A stretch of 64,000 nucleotides of DNA. It comes from Tragulus kanchil. Taxonomy: Eukaryota > Chordata > Mammalia > Artiodactyla > Tragulidae. The translations under genes and the position numbers were made by a program. A model generated the notes under the pieces. The model made no database searches and was not told where the DNA came from. It saw only the letters and a program-made list of their open reading frames with translations. Of the stretch, positions 12,538-24,430 are shown piece after piece. Every line of letters begins with the position of its first letter. Within the stretch, counting starts at the first letter, position 1. The stretch is taken from the NCBI GenBank assembly GCA_022376925.1, contig JAIOJX010000025.1, forward strand, positions 138,901,301 through 138,965,300. The letters are read 5' to 3'.

Positions 12538-12666
12538 TGAGATAGTTGATTGGCATCACTGACTCAACGGACATGAGTGTGAACCAGCTCCCGGACAAGG
12601 AGGCCTAGCGTGCTGCAGTCCATGAGGTTGCAAAGAGTCAGACATGAATGAGCGACTGAACAACAA
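12538..12666 (+). mobile_element. BovB LINE 3' end fragment
   Basis: GATTGGCATCACTGACTCAA, GCGTGCTGCAGTCCATGAGG and GAGCGACTGAACAACAA are the end of BovB in sense orientation, shared with Bov-A. Duplicate at 13652-13779. Confidence 0.8.
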
Positions 12667-13651
12667 TGTGAGTGAATATGAGGTGTGTCACTGAAGCATT
12701 TAGTTACCAATGCAAGACTCTCATGCTCGTTTTTACTGACATTTGTGGGAGAACTATTGATATGAAGCACCGCTATTCTGAAGAGTTTCTCAGAACTGCA
12801 ACAGATTTGTGGAGGTGAGAAATATAGCATTGCTTTTAGGCCACTGAGAACGGAGGCTGGTAGTGCAGCTAAACCTGGTATTTCCTGACTAATACTGAGA
12901 CCCAGGCTCTTTCTGTTCTGTTGACCTCCTGAGCCTAAAGGGTTGCCCCCCAAAGCAGTCTACACTAATCCTGACTGTTTTAGGTCTAGACTTGGAAGTA
13001 GCAAACATTCATGCAAGGAATTAAGTTGGTAAGCCAGTGATATTTGAAATGAATAATGGAGATACTTGGGGATAAGCTTTAATTTTGGAATAAGTATGTC
13101 AAATAGCTTTTGCTGGAACAATTTGGCCTAGAGTTACAAGTATTTAAGAGACCACTTGACTGCTCACTGTCTTGATGACACCAGGAGAGGGGAGAGATTT
13201 CCCATGCACCGTGAGATCTGGGTGCTAATGCCTGTTTGCTCGATTATTACATTGTTGATCTAAAAGACTGTCATCATCCTTTTGGGATTTTCATGTCTGC
13301 CCATTTCTTTTTTTTTTTAATTTTATTTATTTTCAGCTAATCATTTAGTAGGTAAGCAGATCCTAGATCCGTTCCTTAATCTATATACCTTTATTGCATA
13401 GAATAACAGCTAGGCTCTAAAATAAGAGATCCCCAATACTAAGACTTAATCAAGATGTAAGTTTATTTCTCTATCCGGTATCATCCTGCATAGAAGTCCG
13501 GGGTTGGTGCAATTACTTGATGGTATTGAGTACTTTGGTGGTTGTTTTTCCAGTCTTCTTCTGGGAATAAGGAAAAAATGTGCTTCTCTGCCCCCTTGGG
13601 GTTATCTGTGGTCCTGCAGCTTGCTGTGGTCAGTGAAATGTGACTGAGGAT

Positions 13652-13779
13652 GAGGTAGTTGATTGGCATCACTGACTCAACGGACATGAGTGTGAACCAG
13701 CTCCCGGACAAGGAAGCCTAGCGTGCTGCAGTCCAAGAGGTTGCAAAGAGTCAGACACGAATGAGCGACTGAACAACAA
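13652..13779 (+). mobile_element. BovB 3' fragment, duplicate of 12538-12666
   Basis: Same element carried by tandem duplication 5. Confidence 0.8.
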
Positions 13780-14204
13780 TGTGAGTGAATATGAGGTGTG
13801 TCACTGAAGCATTTAGTTACCAATGCAAGACTCTCATGCTCGTTTTTACTGACATTTGTGGGAGAACTATTGATATGAAGCACCGCTATTCTGAAGAGTT
13901 TCTCAGAACTGCAACAGATTTGTGGAGGTGAGAAATATAGCATTGCTTTTAGGCCACTGAGAACGGAGGCTGGTAGTGCAGCTAAACCTGGTATTTCCTG
14001 ACTAATACTGAGACCCAGGCTCTTTCTGTTCTGTTGCCCTCCTGAGCCTAAAGGGTTGCTCTCATCTACACTATCTGAGACAGCTAATTATGCTATAGTC
14101 ATAGTCTCACTCATGGAAAGTGGGAAGCAGTAAAAAGAGAGCACACTTAGACTGTTTTTACGTCTAGACTTGGAAGTAGCAAACATCACATCATTGGCCA
14201 CATC

Positions 14205-14500
14205 TAGTGCTTTAGGTATCTATTGCTACATAATAAATTATCCCAAAGCTTAGCCAATTAAAACAGCAGACCTTCATTCTATCAACCATTTCAGGAGCAG
14301 CTTAGCTGAGTGGTTGTGGTTCAGGGGCTGCAGTTGTCTGAAGGCTAGAGAGGGGCTGGAGGAGACACCTACAGGCTGACTCACAGTGTTCATGGCAGAC
14401 CTCTGTCCTCACTGGCTGTTGCTGAGAATCTCAGTTCCGCATAGCAGCTGCCTTTCTGCAGAGCAACTGTTCCCAGAAACAAGGAGAGGTGGGTGGGGGT
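14205..14500. mobile_element. Old mammalian interspersed repeat, family not named
   Basis: TCTATTGCTACATAATAAAT followed by CCCAAAGCTTAGCCAATTAA resembles a widespread mammalian repeat, but I cannot assign the family from memory. Confidence 0.45.
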
Positions 14501-15511
14501 GGAGAGAGAAAAGATGCAGTATCTTTTAGAAACTAATACCAGAAATGATACATTAACCTTGCTGCCTTTTTTTCCTGGTCACACAGACCAGCCCTGGTTC
14601 AGTGTGGGGAGGGCCTATGCACATGTGTGAATACCAGGAGGGAGAACTCGCTGGAAGCTGACTAAAAAACCTAACTATATGGGAAGTGAGAAGATTTAGT
14701 CTTTAGCTGGATAGCCATTTTCCTCAGATAAAATTACAGGAAGAAAGAGAGAAAGGCTAGTGTACAAACAACCAGCTAAACAAAAATCCAAGAGCAAGAG
14801 AGAGAAGGGCTGAGGGGACAACCGGAATCATCTGCTTCAGCTCTCCCCTCTGGAGAAAAGAGACATAAATATATGTGTGTGCTCCTTTTGTCATTCATGA
14901 ACACACATTCTGTATTTTGAAAAGATTCTGTGCTTCTGGATTATGGTTCCTATGCTATGCCCTGAAACTTCTTATCTACAGCGTCACTCCCCTCAGAAAT
15001 GTGCCTTCTTTGTTCCCAGGCAATGCCAAGTTCCGAGGCACAAAGATTTTTTTAAAAAGTGTGGGGAGAAGGATCTTCCATCTGCAAGAAAGAGAAAGAA
15101 AATTCTTCTGCTTTGCTCATCTGGAACTCTGAGGATGACTCATATGAACTATGAGTCAGTATGTGATTAGTATTTAGATATTGGGTGCATTACATAAATT
15201 GAGATTCAAATCCAATGTTTCTCATAGTTTTCTAAGTTTAGGTGGTAAACTCTTATAAGAAGACACATAGAAACAACCTGTGTTTCCAGGACTCCAGCTG
15301 CAGCACAGCATCGCTGAAATGTTTTTAAGACGACAGCCGATGGAAAGCTGATGGGAGAAGCTCTCCAGAAGCCTTTGATTCTTCGTGCCTATAGTGGTTA
15401 CAGAGGCCACAGCATCAAACCAAGACGTCTTCAAAAACCCAAGACATGTTATTCTCCATCCCTGCCAGTAGAAAGCGCACGTCCTGCATCCTCGCCTGAT
15501 GTCTGTGCACT
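14501..15511. other. Unassigned DNA before the Bov-tA
   Basis: No gene seen. The part from 14794 is repeated from 15946. Confidence 0.5.
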
Positions 15512-15688
15512 CCAGGATGGTAAAGAATCTGCCTGCAGTGTGGGAGACCTGCATTCACTCCCTGGCTTAGGACGATGCCCTGGAGAAGGGAATGGCGACC
15601 CACTCCAGTATTCTTGCCTGGAGAATTCCGTGGCTCATCCATGGAATCACAAAGAATAGGACACGACTTAGCGACCTTCACTCACTCA
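15512..15688 (+). mobile_element. Bov-tA SINE
   Basis: GGTAAAGAATCTGCCTGCAG head and CCAGTATTCTTGCCTGGAGA Bov-A unit, ending near GACACGACTTAGCGACC. Duplicate at 16661-16838. Confidence 0.9.
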
Positions 15689-15734
15689 CTACCTCCTGGA
15701 ACTTCCATCGTGGGAAGAGAATATGACATTTAAA

Positions 15735-15944
15735 AAAAATTATTTTATCTTTTGATTGCTCTGGTTGCTCTGTAGCTGCAAGCAGGCTTTCTCCGGTTGT
15801 GGAGAGCAGGGGCAACTCTCTGGGTGCGGTGTTCAGGCTTCTTATTGTGGAGCTTCTCTTGCTGTGGAGCACAGACTCTAGGCACACAGGCTTAGCTGCT
15901 TCCAAGGCATGTGGGAATCTTTCTGGACCAGGGCTCAAACCCCA
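15735..15944 (-). mobile_element. CHR-2-like SINE, cut at the duplication junction
   Basis: Minus-strand CHR element (CTCTGGTTGCTCTGTAGCTG to GGGCTCAAACCCC). It ends abruptly at 15943 where copy 2 of the block begins. Confidence 0.8.
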
Positions 15945-16660
15945 GGCAAGAGAGAGAAGGGCTGAGGGGACAACCGGAATCATCTGCTTCAGCTCTCCCC
16001 TCTGGAGAAAAGAGACATAAATATACATGTGTGCTCCTTTTCTCATTCATGAACACACATTCTGTATTTTGAAAAGATTCTGTGCTTCTGGATTATGGTT
16101 CCTATGCTATGCCCTGAAACTTCTTATCTACAGCGTCACTCCCCCCAGAAATGTGCCTTCTTTGTTCCCAGGCAATGCCAAGTTCTGAGGCACAAAGATT
16201 TTTTTTAAAAGTGTGGGGAGAAGGATCTTCCATCTGAAAGAAAGAGAAAAAAAATTCTTCTGCTTTGCTCATCTGGAACTCTGAGGATGACTCATATGAA
16301 CTATGAGTCAGTATGTCATTAGTATTTAGATATTGGGTGCATTACATAAATTGAGATTCAAATCCAATGTTTCTCATAGTTTTCTAAGTTTAGGTGGTAA
16401 ACTCTTATAAGAAGACACATAGAAACCTGTGTTTCCAGGACTCCAGCTGCAGCACAGCATCGCTGAAATGTTTTTAAGACGACAGCGGATGGAAAGCTGA
16501 TGGGAGAAGCTCTCCAGAAGCCTTTGATTCTTCGTGCCTATAGTGGTTCACAGAGACCACAGCATCAAACCAAGACGTCTTCAAAAACCCAAGACATGTT
16601 ATTCTCCATCCCTGCCAGTAGAAAGTGCACGTCCTGCATCCTCGCCTGATGTCTGTGCGC

Positions 16661-16838
16661 TCCAGGATGGTAAAGAATCTGCCTGCAGTGTGGGAGACCT
16701 GCATTCACTCCCTGGCTTAGGACGATGCCCTGGAGAAGGGAATGGCGACCCACTCCAGTATTCTTGCCTGGAGAATTCCGTGGCTCATCCATGGAATCGC
16801 AAAGAATAGGACACGACTTAGCGACCTTCACTCACTCA
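16661..16838 (+). mobile_element. Bov-tA SINE, duplicate of 15512-15688
   Basis: Same element carried by tandem duplication 6. Confidence 0.9.
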
Positions 16839-16885
16839 CTACCTCCTGGAACTTCCATCGTGGGAAGAGAATATGACATTTAAAA

Positions 16886-17137
16886 AAAATTATTTTATCT
16901 TTTGGTTGCTCTGGTTGCTCTGTAGCTGCAAGCAGGCTTTCTCCGGTTGTGGAGAGCAGGGGCAACTCTCTGGGTGCGGTGTTCAGGCTTCTTATTGCGG
17001 AGCTTCTCTTGCTGTGGAGCACAGGCTCTAGGCACACAGGCTTAGCTGCTTCCAAGGCATGTGGGAATCTTTCTGGACCAGGGCTCAAACCCCTGCCTTG
17101 GCAGGCAGATTCTTACCCACTTAACACCAGGGAAGTC
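16886..17137 (-). mobile_element. CHR-2-like SINE, complete
   Basis: Complete version of the element at 15735-15944, ending in the tRNA-derived head (CAGGCAGATTCTTACCCACT ... CAGGGAAGTCC). Confidence 0.85.
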
Positions 17138-17177
17138 CAACAATGATGTTTTAAATGACTTTTCTTATTACCGTTGT

Positions 17178-17501
17178 TATTTTTTATTTTTATTTTTTTT
17201 ATTTTGGGCGGGGGTCGGATTGGGGAGGGAGGGGAGCAGGCGGGCCACTTCTGTTGGTCTTTCATTTCTCTGTTTTCATCCGCCTTTGTTCTTTGACTCC
17301 TGCGGGCCTCCCATTGTGGTGGCGTCTGTCGTCGCAGAGCACCAGCTCTGGGCGCTTGCGCTCCAGAGCTCCGGCTCGGTAATTGGACACATCAGTCCAG
17401 CTGCTCCGCGGCATGTGGGATCTTCCCAGGCCAGGGATCGAACCGGCGCCCCTTGCACTGCAAGGCGGTGTCCTTATCCACTGGACCACCAGGGGAAGCC
17501 C
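17178..17501 (-). mobile_element. GC-tailed tRNA-Glu SINE, well preserved
   Basis: Full-length minus-strand copy: GC-rich tail GGGCGGGGGTCGG at 17204, GGCCTCCCATTGTGGTGGCG in the middle and head ending CACCAGGGGAAGCCC. Flanked by a 14-nt target duplication TTACCGTTGTTATT (17168) and TTACCATTGTTATT (17502), one mismatch. Confidence 0.9.
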
Positions 17502-19238
17502 TTACCATTGTTATTGCTAGTTACTGTGGCATTGAGTTTGGGCAGGGATACATTTGAAACAGTTGGTGCAAGGTTTTCAAATGACCCTTCAGTGGAAAGT
17601 GGAATATGTGGAACAAACTTTCTGTATGGAGATGTCCAGGATTGAGGCAGAGTAGCCAAATGTCCCCAGGAAGGTAACAGAATCCCGTCTAGCAAACATT
17701 TGCACTTAATTCCAAAAAGTATGTACTTACAGTCCATAAATTGTCTTGCTGGCAGTGGTCATCTTTTTCTTCACTATGCAAGAATAACCTTTTCCTCAAG
17801 TCCCCATCGACTGAGAAATGTCTGGTATTCTGTCCAATTATGTTCAGGGTTTGTTGGCCTAGGTATTCCTGGATCTCTTCCACTCTGAATTCCTGCTTCT
17901 CCTGGATTCATAATTACCCTAGTGGCCAGTATTCCTCCTTCTATGCACTCCTCTCTTCCTTTCTTCACTCTCCCATTTGTTAGCATTCTTTCTAAAGAAT
18001 AAATGACAGATACACACCAAGAAGGGAATTCACTAGTCCACAGAACCAGGAAGGCTGAGATGGAAGAGTGAACCTAGCTTTTCTCTGTCTCACTTTGTAT
18101 CTATTTCTAACTTCCATTTCTGCCTGGCTTCATCCTCTCTCATTACATTCTCTCCATTCCCTCCATAGCTGTGTAGATGGCTGCCTGCAACCCCAGACCT
18201 CCACCCTCACAATTCTCCATGCGCGAGGACAATAGAGCTTTTCCCATTCCCGTTGGGAAAACTCTGGCCAGGGACTCTGGTTGGCCCAGCGTAGGTGCAA
18301 AGCCCTTACCTTGGTTCAGTCCTTGTGTGCAGAGGGCTGAGGCTCTGTGATTGGCTGGCCTGGGTCGTATGTCTAACACTGAGTAGGGTGGGCAACTGGG
18401 GACGGGTGGTGAACAGCTCCACCTGGACCCCATGATAGAGGCAGTGCTCCCCAGATGTAAAGGGGTGTTGTTAACCCTTTGTAAGAAGACAACAGACAGA
18501 AGCAAGTGCTTCTGCTGCCCACTCTGGGCCATAGACATGGCCCAAGCAGCACCTTCCTTGCCCCCCATACCCCGAAGCATTGCCAACACAAGGCAATTTT
18601 GTGCAACAGCGCTGTCCTCAAGGTGCAGGGCAATAAGGAGCCGTGGCGGGTTGATAGCTGCAGGCCCAGCAGTGCACAGCGTTCATTTAAAACGACACGA
18701 AAAAGTCCCTGAGCCAAGGTCACCAGCCTTCTGGGTCAGCTGAGGCGTAGCTGGAGCCTGCCCTCTGGCCCAGATCTTTTCCTCCATTTCTCCCTTCAGT
18801 GCCTGAGCGTCCATGGGGCACAGTCCTAAGCACCTGCTACTTTCTTGTGCATGGCCAGTGAATTCATTTTCTTCCCCTTCTAGACTGATGTTTTATAGCC
18901 AAAAAAACCTCATCAAGGTGTTTTCATAAACAAAAGAGCAAATTCTCCCCTGGTAGAATCTTTCTAAGTATATTATAATATTATGGCTAACAGTCAGAGA
19001 TACATATGTTTGCTCTTCATCTTTGTCTTGCTCCTGGCGCTCAGCTCCCAAAACCCTTGTAATTTCCTAAGTGATAAGAGCAATGGAAACTTTTTTTTAT
19101 TTTTGTAGTATTTAGTCTTTTGCCCTCAAGTAGCTCCGGTTCCTGAATCAGCTCCAGAGTGAGAAAGGGGAAGGGAGCCTCTTGTCATGAATAACAAGCC
19201 CCTTTCAACTAGGAAAATAAAACCATAATTAAAAAAAA
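17502..19238. other. Unassigned DNA
   Basis: 1.7 kb without a recognised repeat. Overlapping frames of up to 148 codons at 18143-18743 on both strands have no recognisable domain, so I do not call a gene. Confidence 0.45.
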
Positions 19239-19890
19239 AAAAACAAAAAAACAAGCCCGTTTCAATCATCCCTGAGTTTGTGCTATGGAGGTGATTTTTG
19301 GAAAGCCCCTAGATAACCACCGGATGGGGGCTGCTCACCAGGGGAACCAAGCGGGTGATTAGAGGGTTGGAATTTTCAGCACCACCCTGGGCGGGGAGCA
19401 GACCTGGAGACTGAGTTTAATTGTGAATGGCCAATGATTTAATCAATCACCCTACATAACGAAGCCTCCAGAAAAAACCCTCTGAAGTCCAAGGTCCAGA
19501 GAGCTCCCGGGTGGGTGAAGAGGTGGCGACGCTGGGAGAAGGCTGCCCAGAGCAGGCCTGGAAGCTCCACACGCTTCCCCCATGCCTCGCTGTCTGCATC
19601 TCTTCCATCTGACTGTCCCTGACTTATAGCCTTTATTAGAAAGGGATGATCTAGTGAGTAAATTTTTCCTGTATTCTGTGAGCTACTCTCGCAAATCAGT
19701 GCAACCCGAGGAGGAGGTCATGACAGTGTACAGCCAGTCCATCAGAAGCACCGGTATCAGCCCGAGCTTGTTCCCCCTGCTGAACATGAGATCAACCTAG
19801 TTAAGGCTGATGACAAGAAACTGGGGCAGTGGGTAGGCCCACTGAAAACCTGACAGAGAGGAACACCTGGCATTGTGGTTGGTTGCAGTG
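19239..19890. mobile_element. Old LTR-like remnant (ERVL type)
   Basis: GCCAATGATTTAATCAATCA, GAAGCCTCCAGAAAAAACCC, CAGAGAGCTCCCGGGTGGGT and TGCATCTCTTCCATCTG are typical of a mammalian solitary LTR as I remember it. It carries no coding part. The portion from 19443 is repeated from 20533. Confidence 0.5.
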
Positions 19891-21618
19891 GTGTGGTGGT
19901 TAAGGATTATGACGAGGATCTCCCCGAGGAGTGCTTCACATGTAAGAAATGAACAAATTTTTAAAATCTGACCCTAGTTAAATGTATTTATTAACTGAAT
20001 AATTTGTTAAAGGACAGTTGATCCTCATTCCTTTCCAGCACCTGCCATTCAAGGACTCTTGGGCCTGACAAATACAGGAAGTGATCCTCTGTCATAAACG
20101 TGCGTCTCAGCTCCAAGCTAAGGGCATGCTCTCTGCCCAGCTGGTTAACTTTTCTCGTTTCGATGGCTCATTCTTGAATCATGTCTCTGGTGGGCTGGAA
20201 AGACTTCTGAGCTGGGGCTCAGACCTGGTTTAGCATCTCCCTTGCTGCTTGACATGGGCACATCTCCATGTTCTGTCTGGGTCTGCTTCACTTGCTGTCA
20301 TATTAACATTTTTTCCTTGTTAGCCCATGTCTATGAAAGTGCTTTAAATGGTAAAAAATGGTGTCTCTATGCAGGTGTCCATGAAGTGCACACAGTTCGG
20401 TAACATCCCCACCTTCTCCCTTTCTTTCCAGAAAGTGACATCAGCATTCAGTCCTGTACTGACAGATCCTCAGCCACCACCAACAGGGCTGCAGAGCGCG
20501 AGCCAGGTGAGGCTGTTCTGATCATAATTGGTTCAATCACCCTACATAACGAGGCCGCCAGAAAAAACCCTCTGAAGTCCAAGGTCCAGAGAGCTCCCGG
20601 GTGGGTGAAGAGGTGGCGACGCTGGGAGAAGGCTGCCCAGAGCAGGCCTGGAAGCTCCACACGCTTCCCCCATGCCTCGCTGTCTGCATCTCTTCCATCT
20701 GACTGTCCCTGACTTATAGCCTTTATTAGAAAGGGATGATCTAGTGAGTAAATTTTTCCTGTATTCTGTGAGCTACTCTCGCAAATCAGTGCAACCCGAG
20801 GAGGAGGTCATGACAGTGTACAGCCAGTCCATCAGAAGCACCGGTATCAGCCCGAGCTTGTTCCCCCTGCTGAACATGAGATCAACCTAGTTAAGGCTGA
20901 TGACAAGAAACTGGGGCAGTGGGTAGGCCCACTGAAAACCTGACAGAGAGGAACACCTGGCATTGTGGTTGGTTGCAGTGGTGTGGTGGTTAAGGATTAT
21001 GACGAGGATCTCCCCGAGGAGTGCTTCACATGTAAGAAATGAACAAATTTTTAAAATCTGACCCTAGTTAAATGTATTTATTAACTGAATAATTTGTTAA
21101 AGGACAGTTGATCCTCATTCCTTTCCAGCACCTGCCATTCAAGGACTCTTGGGCCTGACAAATACAGGAAGTGATCCTCTGTCATAAACGTGCGTCTCAG
21201 CTCCAAGCTAAGGGCATGCTCTCTGCCCAGCTGGTTAACTTTTCTCGTTTCGATGGCTCATTCTTGAATCATGTCTCTGGTGGGCTGGAAAGACTTCTGA
21301 GCTGGGGCTCAGACCTGGTTTAGCATCTCCCTTGCTGCTTGACATGGGCACATCTCCATGTTCTGTCTGGGTCTGCTTCACTTGCTGTCATATTAACATT
21401 TTTTCCTTGTTAGCCCATGTCTATGAAAGTGCTTTAAATGGTAAAAAATGGTGTCTCTATGCAGGTGTCCATGAAGTGCACACAGTTCGGTAACATCCCC
21501 ACCTTCTCCCTTTCTTTCCAGAAAGTGACATCAGCATTCAGTCCTGTACTGACAGATCCTCAGCCACCACCAACAGGGCTGCAGAGGCGCGAGCCAGGTG
21601 AGGCTGTTCTGATCATAA
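19443..21618 (+). repeat. Tandem duplication 7 (unit 1090 nt)
   Basis: 19443..20532 is repeated by 20533..21618. The block contains part of an LTR-like remnant and otherwise unassigned DNA. Confidence 0.95.
20533..20980. mobile_element. LTR-like remnant, duplicate
   Basis: Second copy of the 3' portion of the remnant at 19239-19890, carried by tandem duplication 7. Confidence 0.5.
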
Positions 21619-22375
21619 CTTGGTTCACTGTGCATTGTTTAGAGAAGAAATGTTTTAAGGTAAAGAAAGAGGATGCTTGCCAAGGATGTTTAATGGGATC
21701 TTGTAAACATTTGCATTCTGAATGACTGCTAGTGTTTCTTAATGTGGGCTCTTTATTTTAAAGAACTGAAAAGACAGCACCTTCATTGTAGGTAAGAGTT
21801 CAGAAGTTCACACCAGCCTCATTCTGGGCTGGGTTGGCAGATGCCGCTAGTGACCTTTCCAATATCCATCCTCGCCTTCTTCCTTACTGAAAGAACCCTA
21901 ATTTTTCTTAAGGCAGTACTACATCCAATTGCATAAGCTTACTTTCCCAGACTCCCTTGCAGTTGGGAGTGGCCATGTAACCCAGTTCTGGCCAATGAGA
22001 TGCAGGTGGAAGTCCTTAAGGGGACCTCTAGGACCTTCTAAAGGGGAGAGTCTTGGCTGGCATGTGTCCTTTGCTTTTTCCTTTTTTATTTGAAATGAAC
22101 CCATCTTATCTCCACAAACACAAGAGTCACATGCTAAAGATAGGAAAGTAGGAAAATAACCTGACTGCAGGTCCTTGGCAACCATACCTGCTGATGTCTT
22201 ATGTAAAAACAATCACTTAAACACACATACAAAAAGCCTATTTAGTTAATCCACTGTAATCAAGTTACTGTTCCATGCACTCCGACACAGTCTTAACTGT
22301 TAGGCAGCTAAGACGTTTATGTGCTATGTGTAATAGAAAATTGATGCAAATCAACTGTAGAGTTTTTCCACACAG
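20981..22375. other. Unassigned DNA downstream of HOPX
   Basis: No gene seen. The part 21840-22160 may be an old interspersed repeat (CCCAGACTCCCTTGCAGTTG), family not assigned. Confidence 0.4.
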
Positions 22376-22530
22376 CGCTGCTCCAGCTTTTGTCGCATGT
22401 ACACCACCTGGAGAACTTGCTGAAAATGCTGATTCTGATTCAGGAGGTCTGAACTGGAGTTGAGTCTGCACTTCTCACAAGCTTGCAGCTAACACTGATG
22501 ACGCCAGTCCTGGACCACACTGTGAATAGC
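22376..22530. mobile_element. MER5A-like DNA transposon fragment
   Basis: ACCACCTGGAGAACTTGCTG and TGATTCAGGAGGTCTGAACT followed by TCCTGGACCACACTGTGAAT fit a MER5 element. Duplicate at 23466-23620. Confidence 0.6.
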
Positions 22531-23465
22531 AAGGATTAGAAAATGACAGCTCTTTTGTCAGGCTGCTCCTATGCTGAGCTATTGTTTTCTTTTGATATGC
22601 TTATTATTCAGTTAAAAATCAGCAGAGGACTGTGCATTTTCAACAGAAGACATTCAGTCCTGTTGCACTGGGTGCAGGGCGAGCCAGGTGAGGCTGTTCT
22701 GATCATAACTTGGTTCACTGTGCATTGTTTAGAGAAGAAATGTTTTAAGGTAAAGAAAGAGGATGCTTGCCAAGGATGTTTAATGGGATCTTGTAAACAT
22801 TTGCATTCTGAATGACTGCTAGTGTTTCTTAATGTGGGCTCTTTATTTTAAAGAACTGAAAAGACAGCACCTTCATTGTAGGTAAGAGTTCAGAAGTTCA
22901 CACCAGCCTCATTCTGGGCTGGGTTGGCAGATGCCGCTAGTGACCTTTCCAATATCCATCCTCGCCTTCTTCCTTACTGAAAGAACCCTAATTTTTCTTA
23001 AGGCAGTACTACATCCAATTGCATAAGCTTACTTTCCCAGACTCCCTTGCAGTTGGGAGTGGCCATGTAACCCAGTTCTGGCCAATGAGATGCAGGTGGA
23101 AGTCCTTAAGGGGACCTCTAGGACCTTCTAAAGGGGAGAGTCTTGGCTGGCATGTGTCCTTTGCTTTTTCCTTTTTTATTTGAAATGAACCCATCTTATC
23201 TCCACAAACACAAGAGTCACATGCTAAAGATAGGAAAGTAGGAAAATAACCTGACTGCAGGTCCTTGGCAACCATACCTGCTGATGTCTTATGTAAAAAC
23301 AATCACTTAAACACACATACAAAAAGCCTATTTAGTTAATCCACTGTAATCAAGTTACTGTTCCATGCACTCCGACACAGTCTTAACTGTTAGGCAGCTA
23401 AGACGTTTATGTGCTATGTGTAATAGAAAATTGATGCAAATCAACTGTAGAGTTTTTCCACACAG

Positions 23466-23620
23466 CGCTGCTCCAGCTTTTGTGCGCATGTACACCACCT
23501 GGAGAACTTGCTGAAAATGCTGATTCTGATTCAGGAGGTCTGAACTGGAGTTGAGTCTGCACTTCTCACAAGCTTGCAGCTAACACTGATGACGCCAGTC
23601 CTGGACCACACTGTGAATAG
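23466..23620. mobile_element. MER5A-like fragment, duplicate
   Basis: Same element carried by tandem duplication 8. Confidence 0.6.
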
Positions 23621-23737
23621 CAAGGATTAGAAAATGACAGCTCTTTTGTCAGGCTGCTCCTATGCTGAGCTATTGTTTTCCTTTGATATGCTTATTATTC
23701 AGTTAAAAATCAGCAGAGGACTCAGTGCATTTTCAAC

Positions 23738-24430
23738 AAAATGTTAAGGTTTTATTTAGAATATCATTTCAGAGACAAAAAGCAGTTCTTTTTGTTTAGC
23801 AAAATAAATTTAACAACTGTAGTTAAATAAGGTACATTCAAGATTTTTGTGATTTTTTTCCCCCTTCATTATTGGATTTTTGCCAGTTTGAGTTTCTGTC
23901 TTGCAGCCTAACTGGATGCTTTCCAAGTTAATTCAGCTCTAATCCAAGGAAATGCTTTATGAAATCCACATGACTCAAATTCCCTCTGTATTCTCACTCA
24001 ATGTATTCAATGAAACACAAGTCACTTAGGGACGTAGAATTAAAAGGAAATGGTTCTCCCTGTTGGTCATGTTGTCTCTTCAACAGAGGCCTAGACTGCT
24101 CTGAAATGGATGTTGACAATAAACGGCTACTGGGAGGTGATGGTGGGGGTGGTTTTTACACCATCAGTCGTCATGACCCAAAAGGAAATGCAAGCCACAC
24201 CACTTTGCAGCCACGCCTCTGCCTTACGCCGAAGCTGCACATAGCTTCTATTGTTATTTTCTTTTCTAGTTATGTACATTAAAAAAAAATACAACAGTGT
24301 GTTAAATAGCACGACAGCTAACAGTGGAACCTAGGACACTATACTGAAAAACCCGAATAGCTTGATGAGGCTGCGGAGAGAAACAGCAGGTGGTCTTCAC
24401 GGAGGGAGGCCGCCAAGGCCCGCCCTCTCC
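23738..24430 (-). other. HOPX: HOPX 3' UTR
   Basis: About 690 nt follow the HOPX stop codon on the minus strand before the polyadenylation signal. The stretch is AT-rich at its far end, has no SINE, and no other splice or coding signal was seen. The length is inferred from the first good AATAAA; the true cleavage site was not observed. Confidence 0.7.
23751..23756 (-). terminator. HOPX polyadenylation signal AATAAA
   Basis: TTTATT on the plus strand reads AATAAA on the minus strand, about 675 nt after the HOPX stop codon. Cleavage would be expected 10-30 nt further on, around 23725-23740. The position fits the expected transcript size. The signal sits just outside the end of a tandem duplicate, so it is present only once. 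Confidence 0.65.

Larger units (their letters stand above)
11902..14187 (+). repeat. Tandem duplication 5 (unit 1113 nt)
   Basis: 11902..13014 is repeated by 13015 to about 14187. Near the junction copy 1 (12946-13014) is a shortened version of 14058-14187. About 400 nt occur three times (10735, 11902, 13015) because duplications 4 and 5 overlap. Confidence 0.93.
14794..17093 (+). repeat. Tandem duplication 6 (unit 1152 nt)
   Basis: 14794..15945 is repeated by 15946..17093. The boundary falls inside a CHR SINE: copy 1 of the SINE stops at the junction while copy 2 continues to its normal end at 17137. Confidence 0.95.
21589..23738 (+). repeat. Tandem duplication 8 (unit 1090 nt)
   Basis: 21589..22678 is repeated by 22679..23738. 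The last 30 nt of copy 1 (22647-22678) are a degenerate, shortened version of 21535-21595, showing that the junction was poorly resolved. A MER5A element is included in both copies. Confidence 0.95.

Noticed and set aside
17061..17645. Plus-strand frame of 194 codons
   Set aside because: Most of it is the antisense of a GC-tailed SINE; the same peptide pieces recur in every copy of that SINE.
18143..18743. Overlapping frames of 103-148 codons as a possible gene
   Set aside because: Open on both strands at once, no domain recognised, no splice or polyadenylation signals that fit.
19239..20980. A provirus with coding capacity
   Set aside because: Only an old LTR-like stretch is seen; no gag, pol or env similarity and no second LTR apart from the artefactual duplicate.
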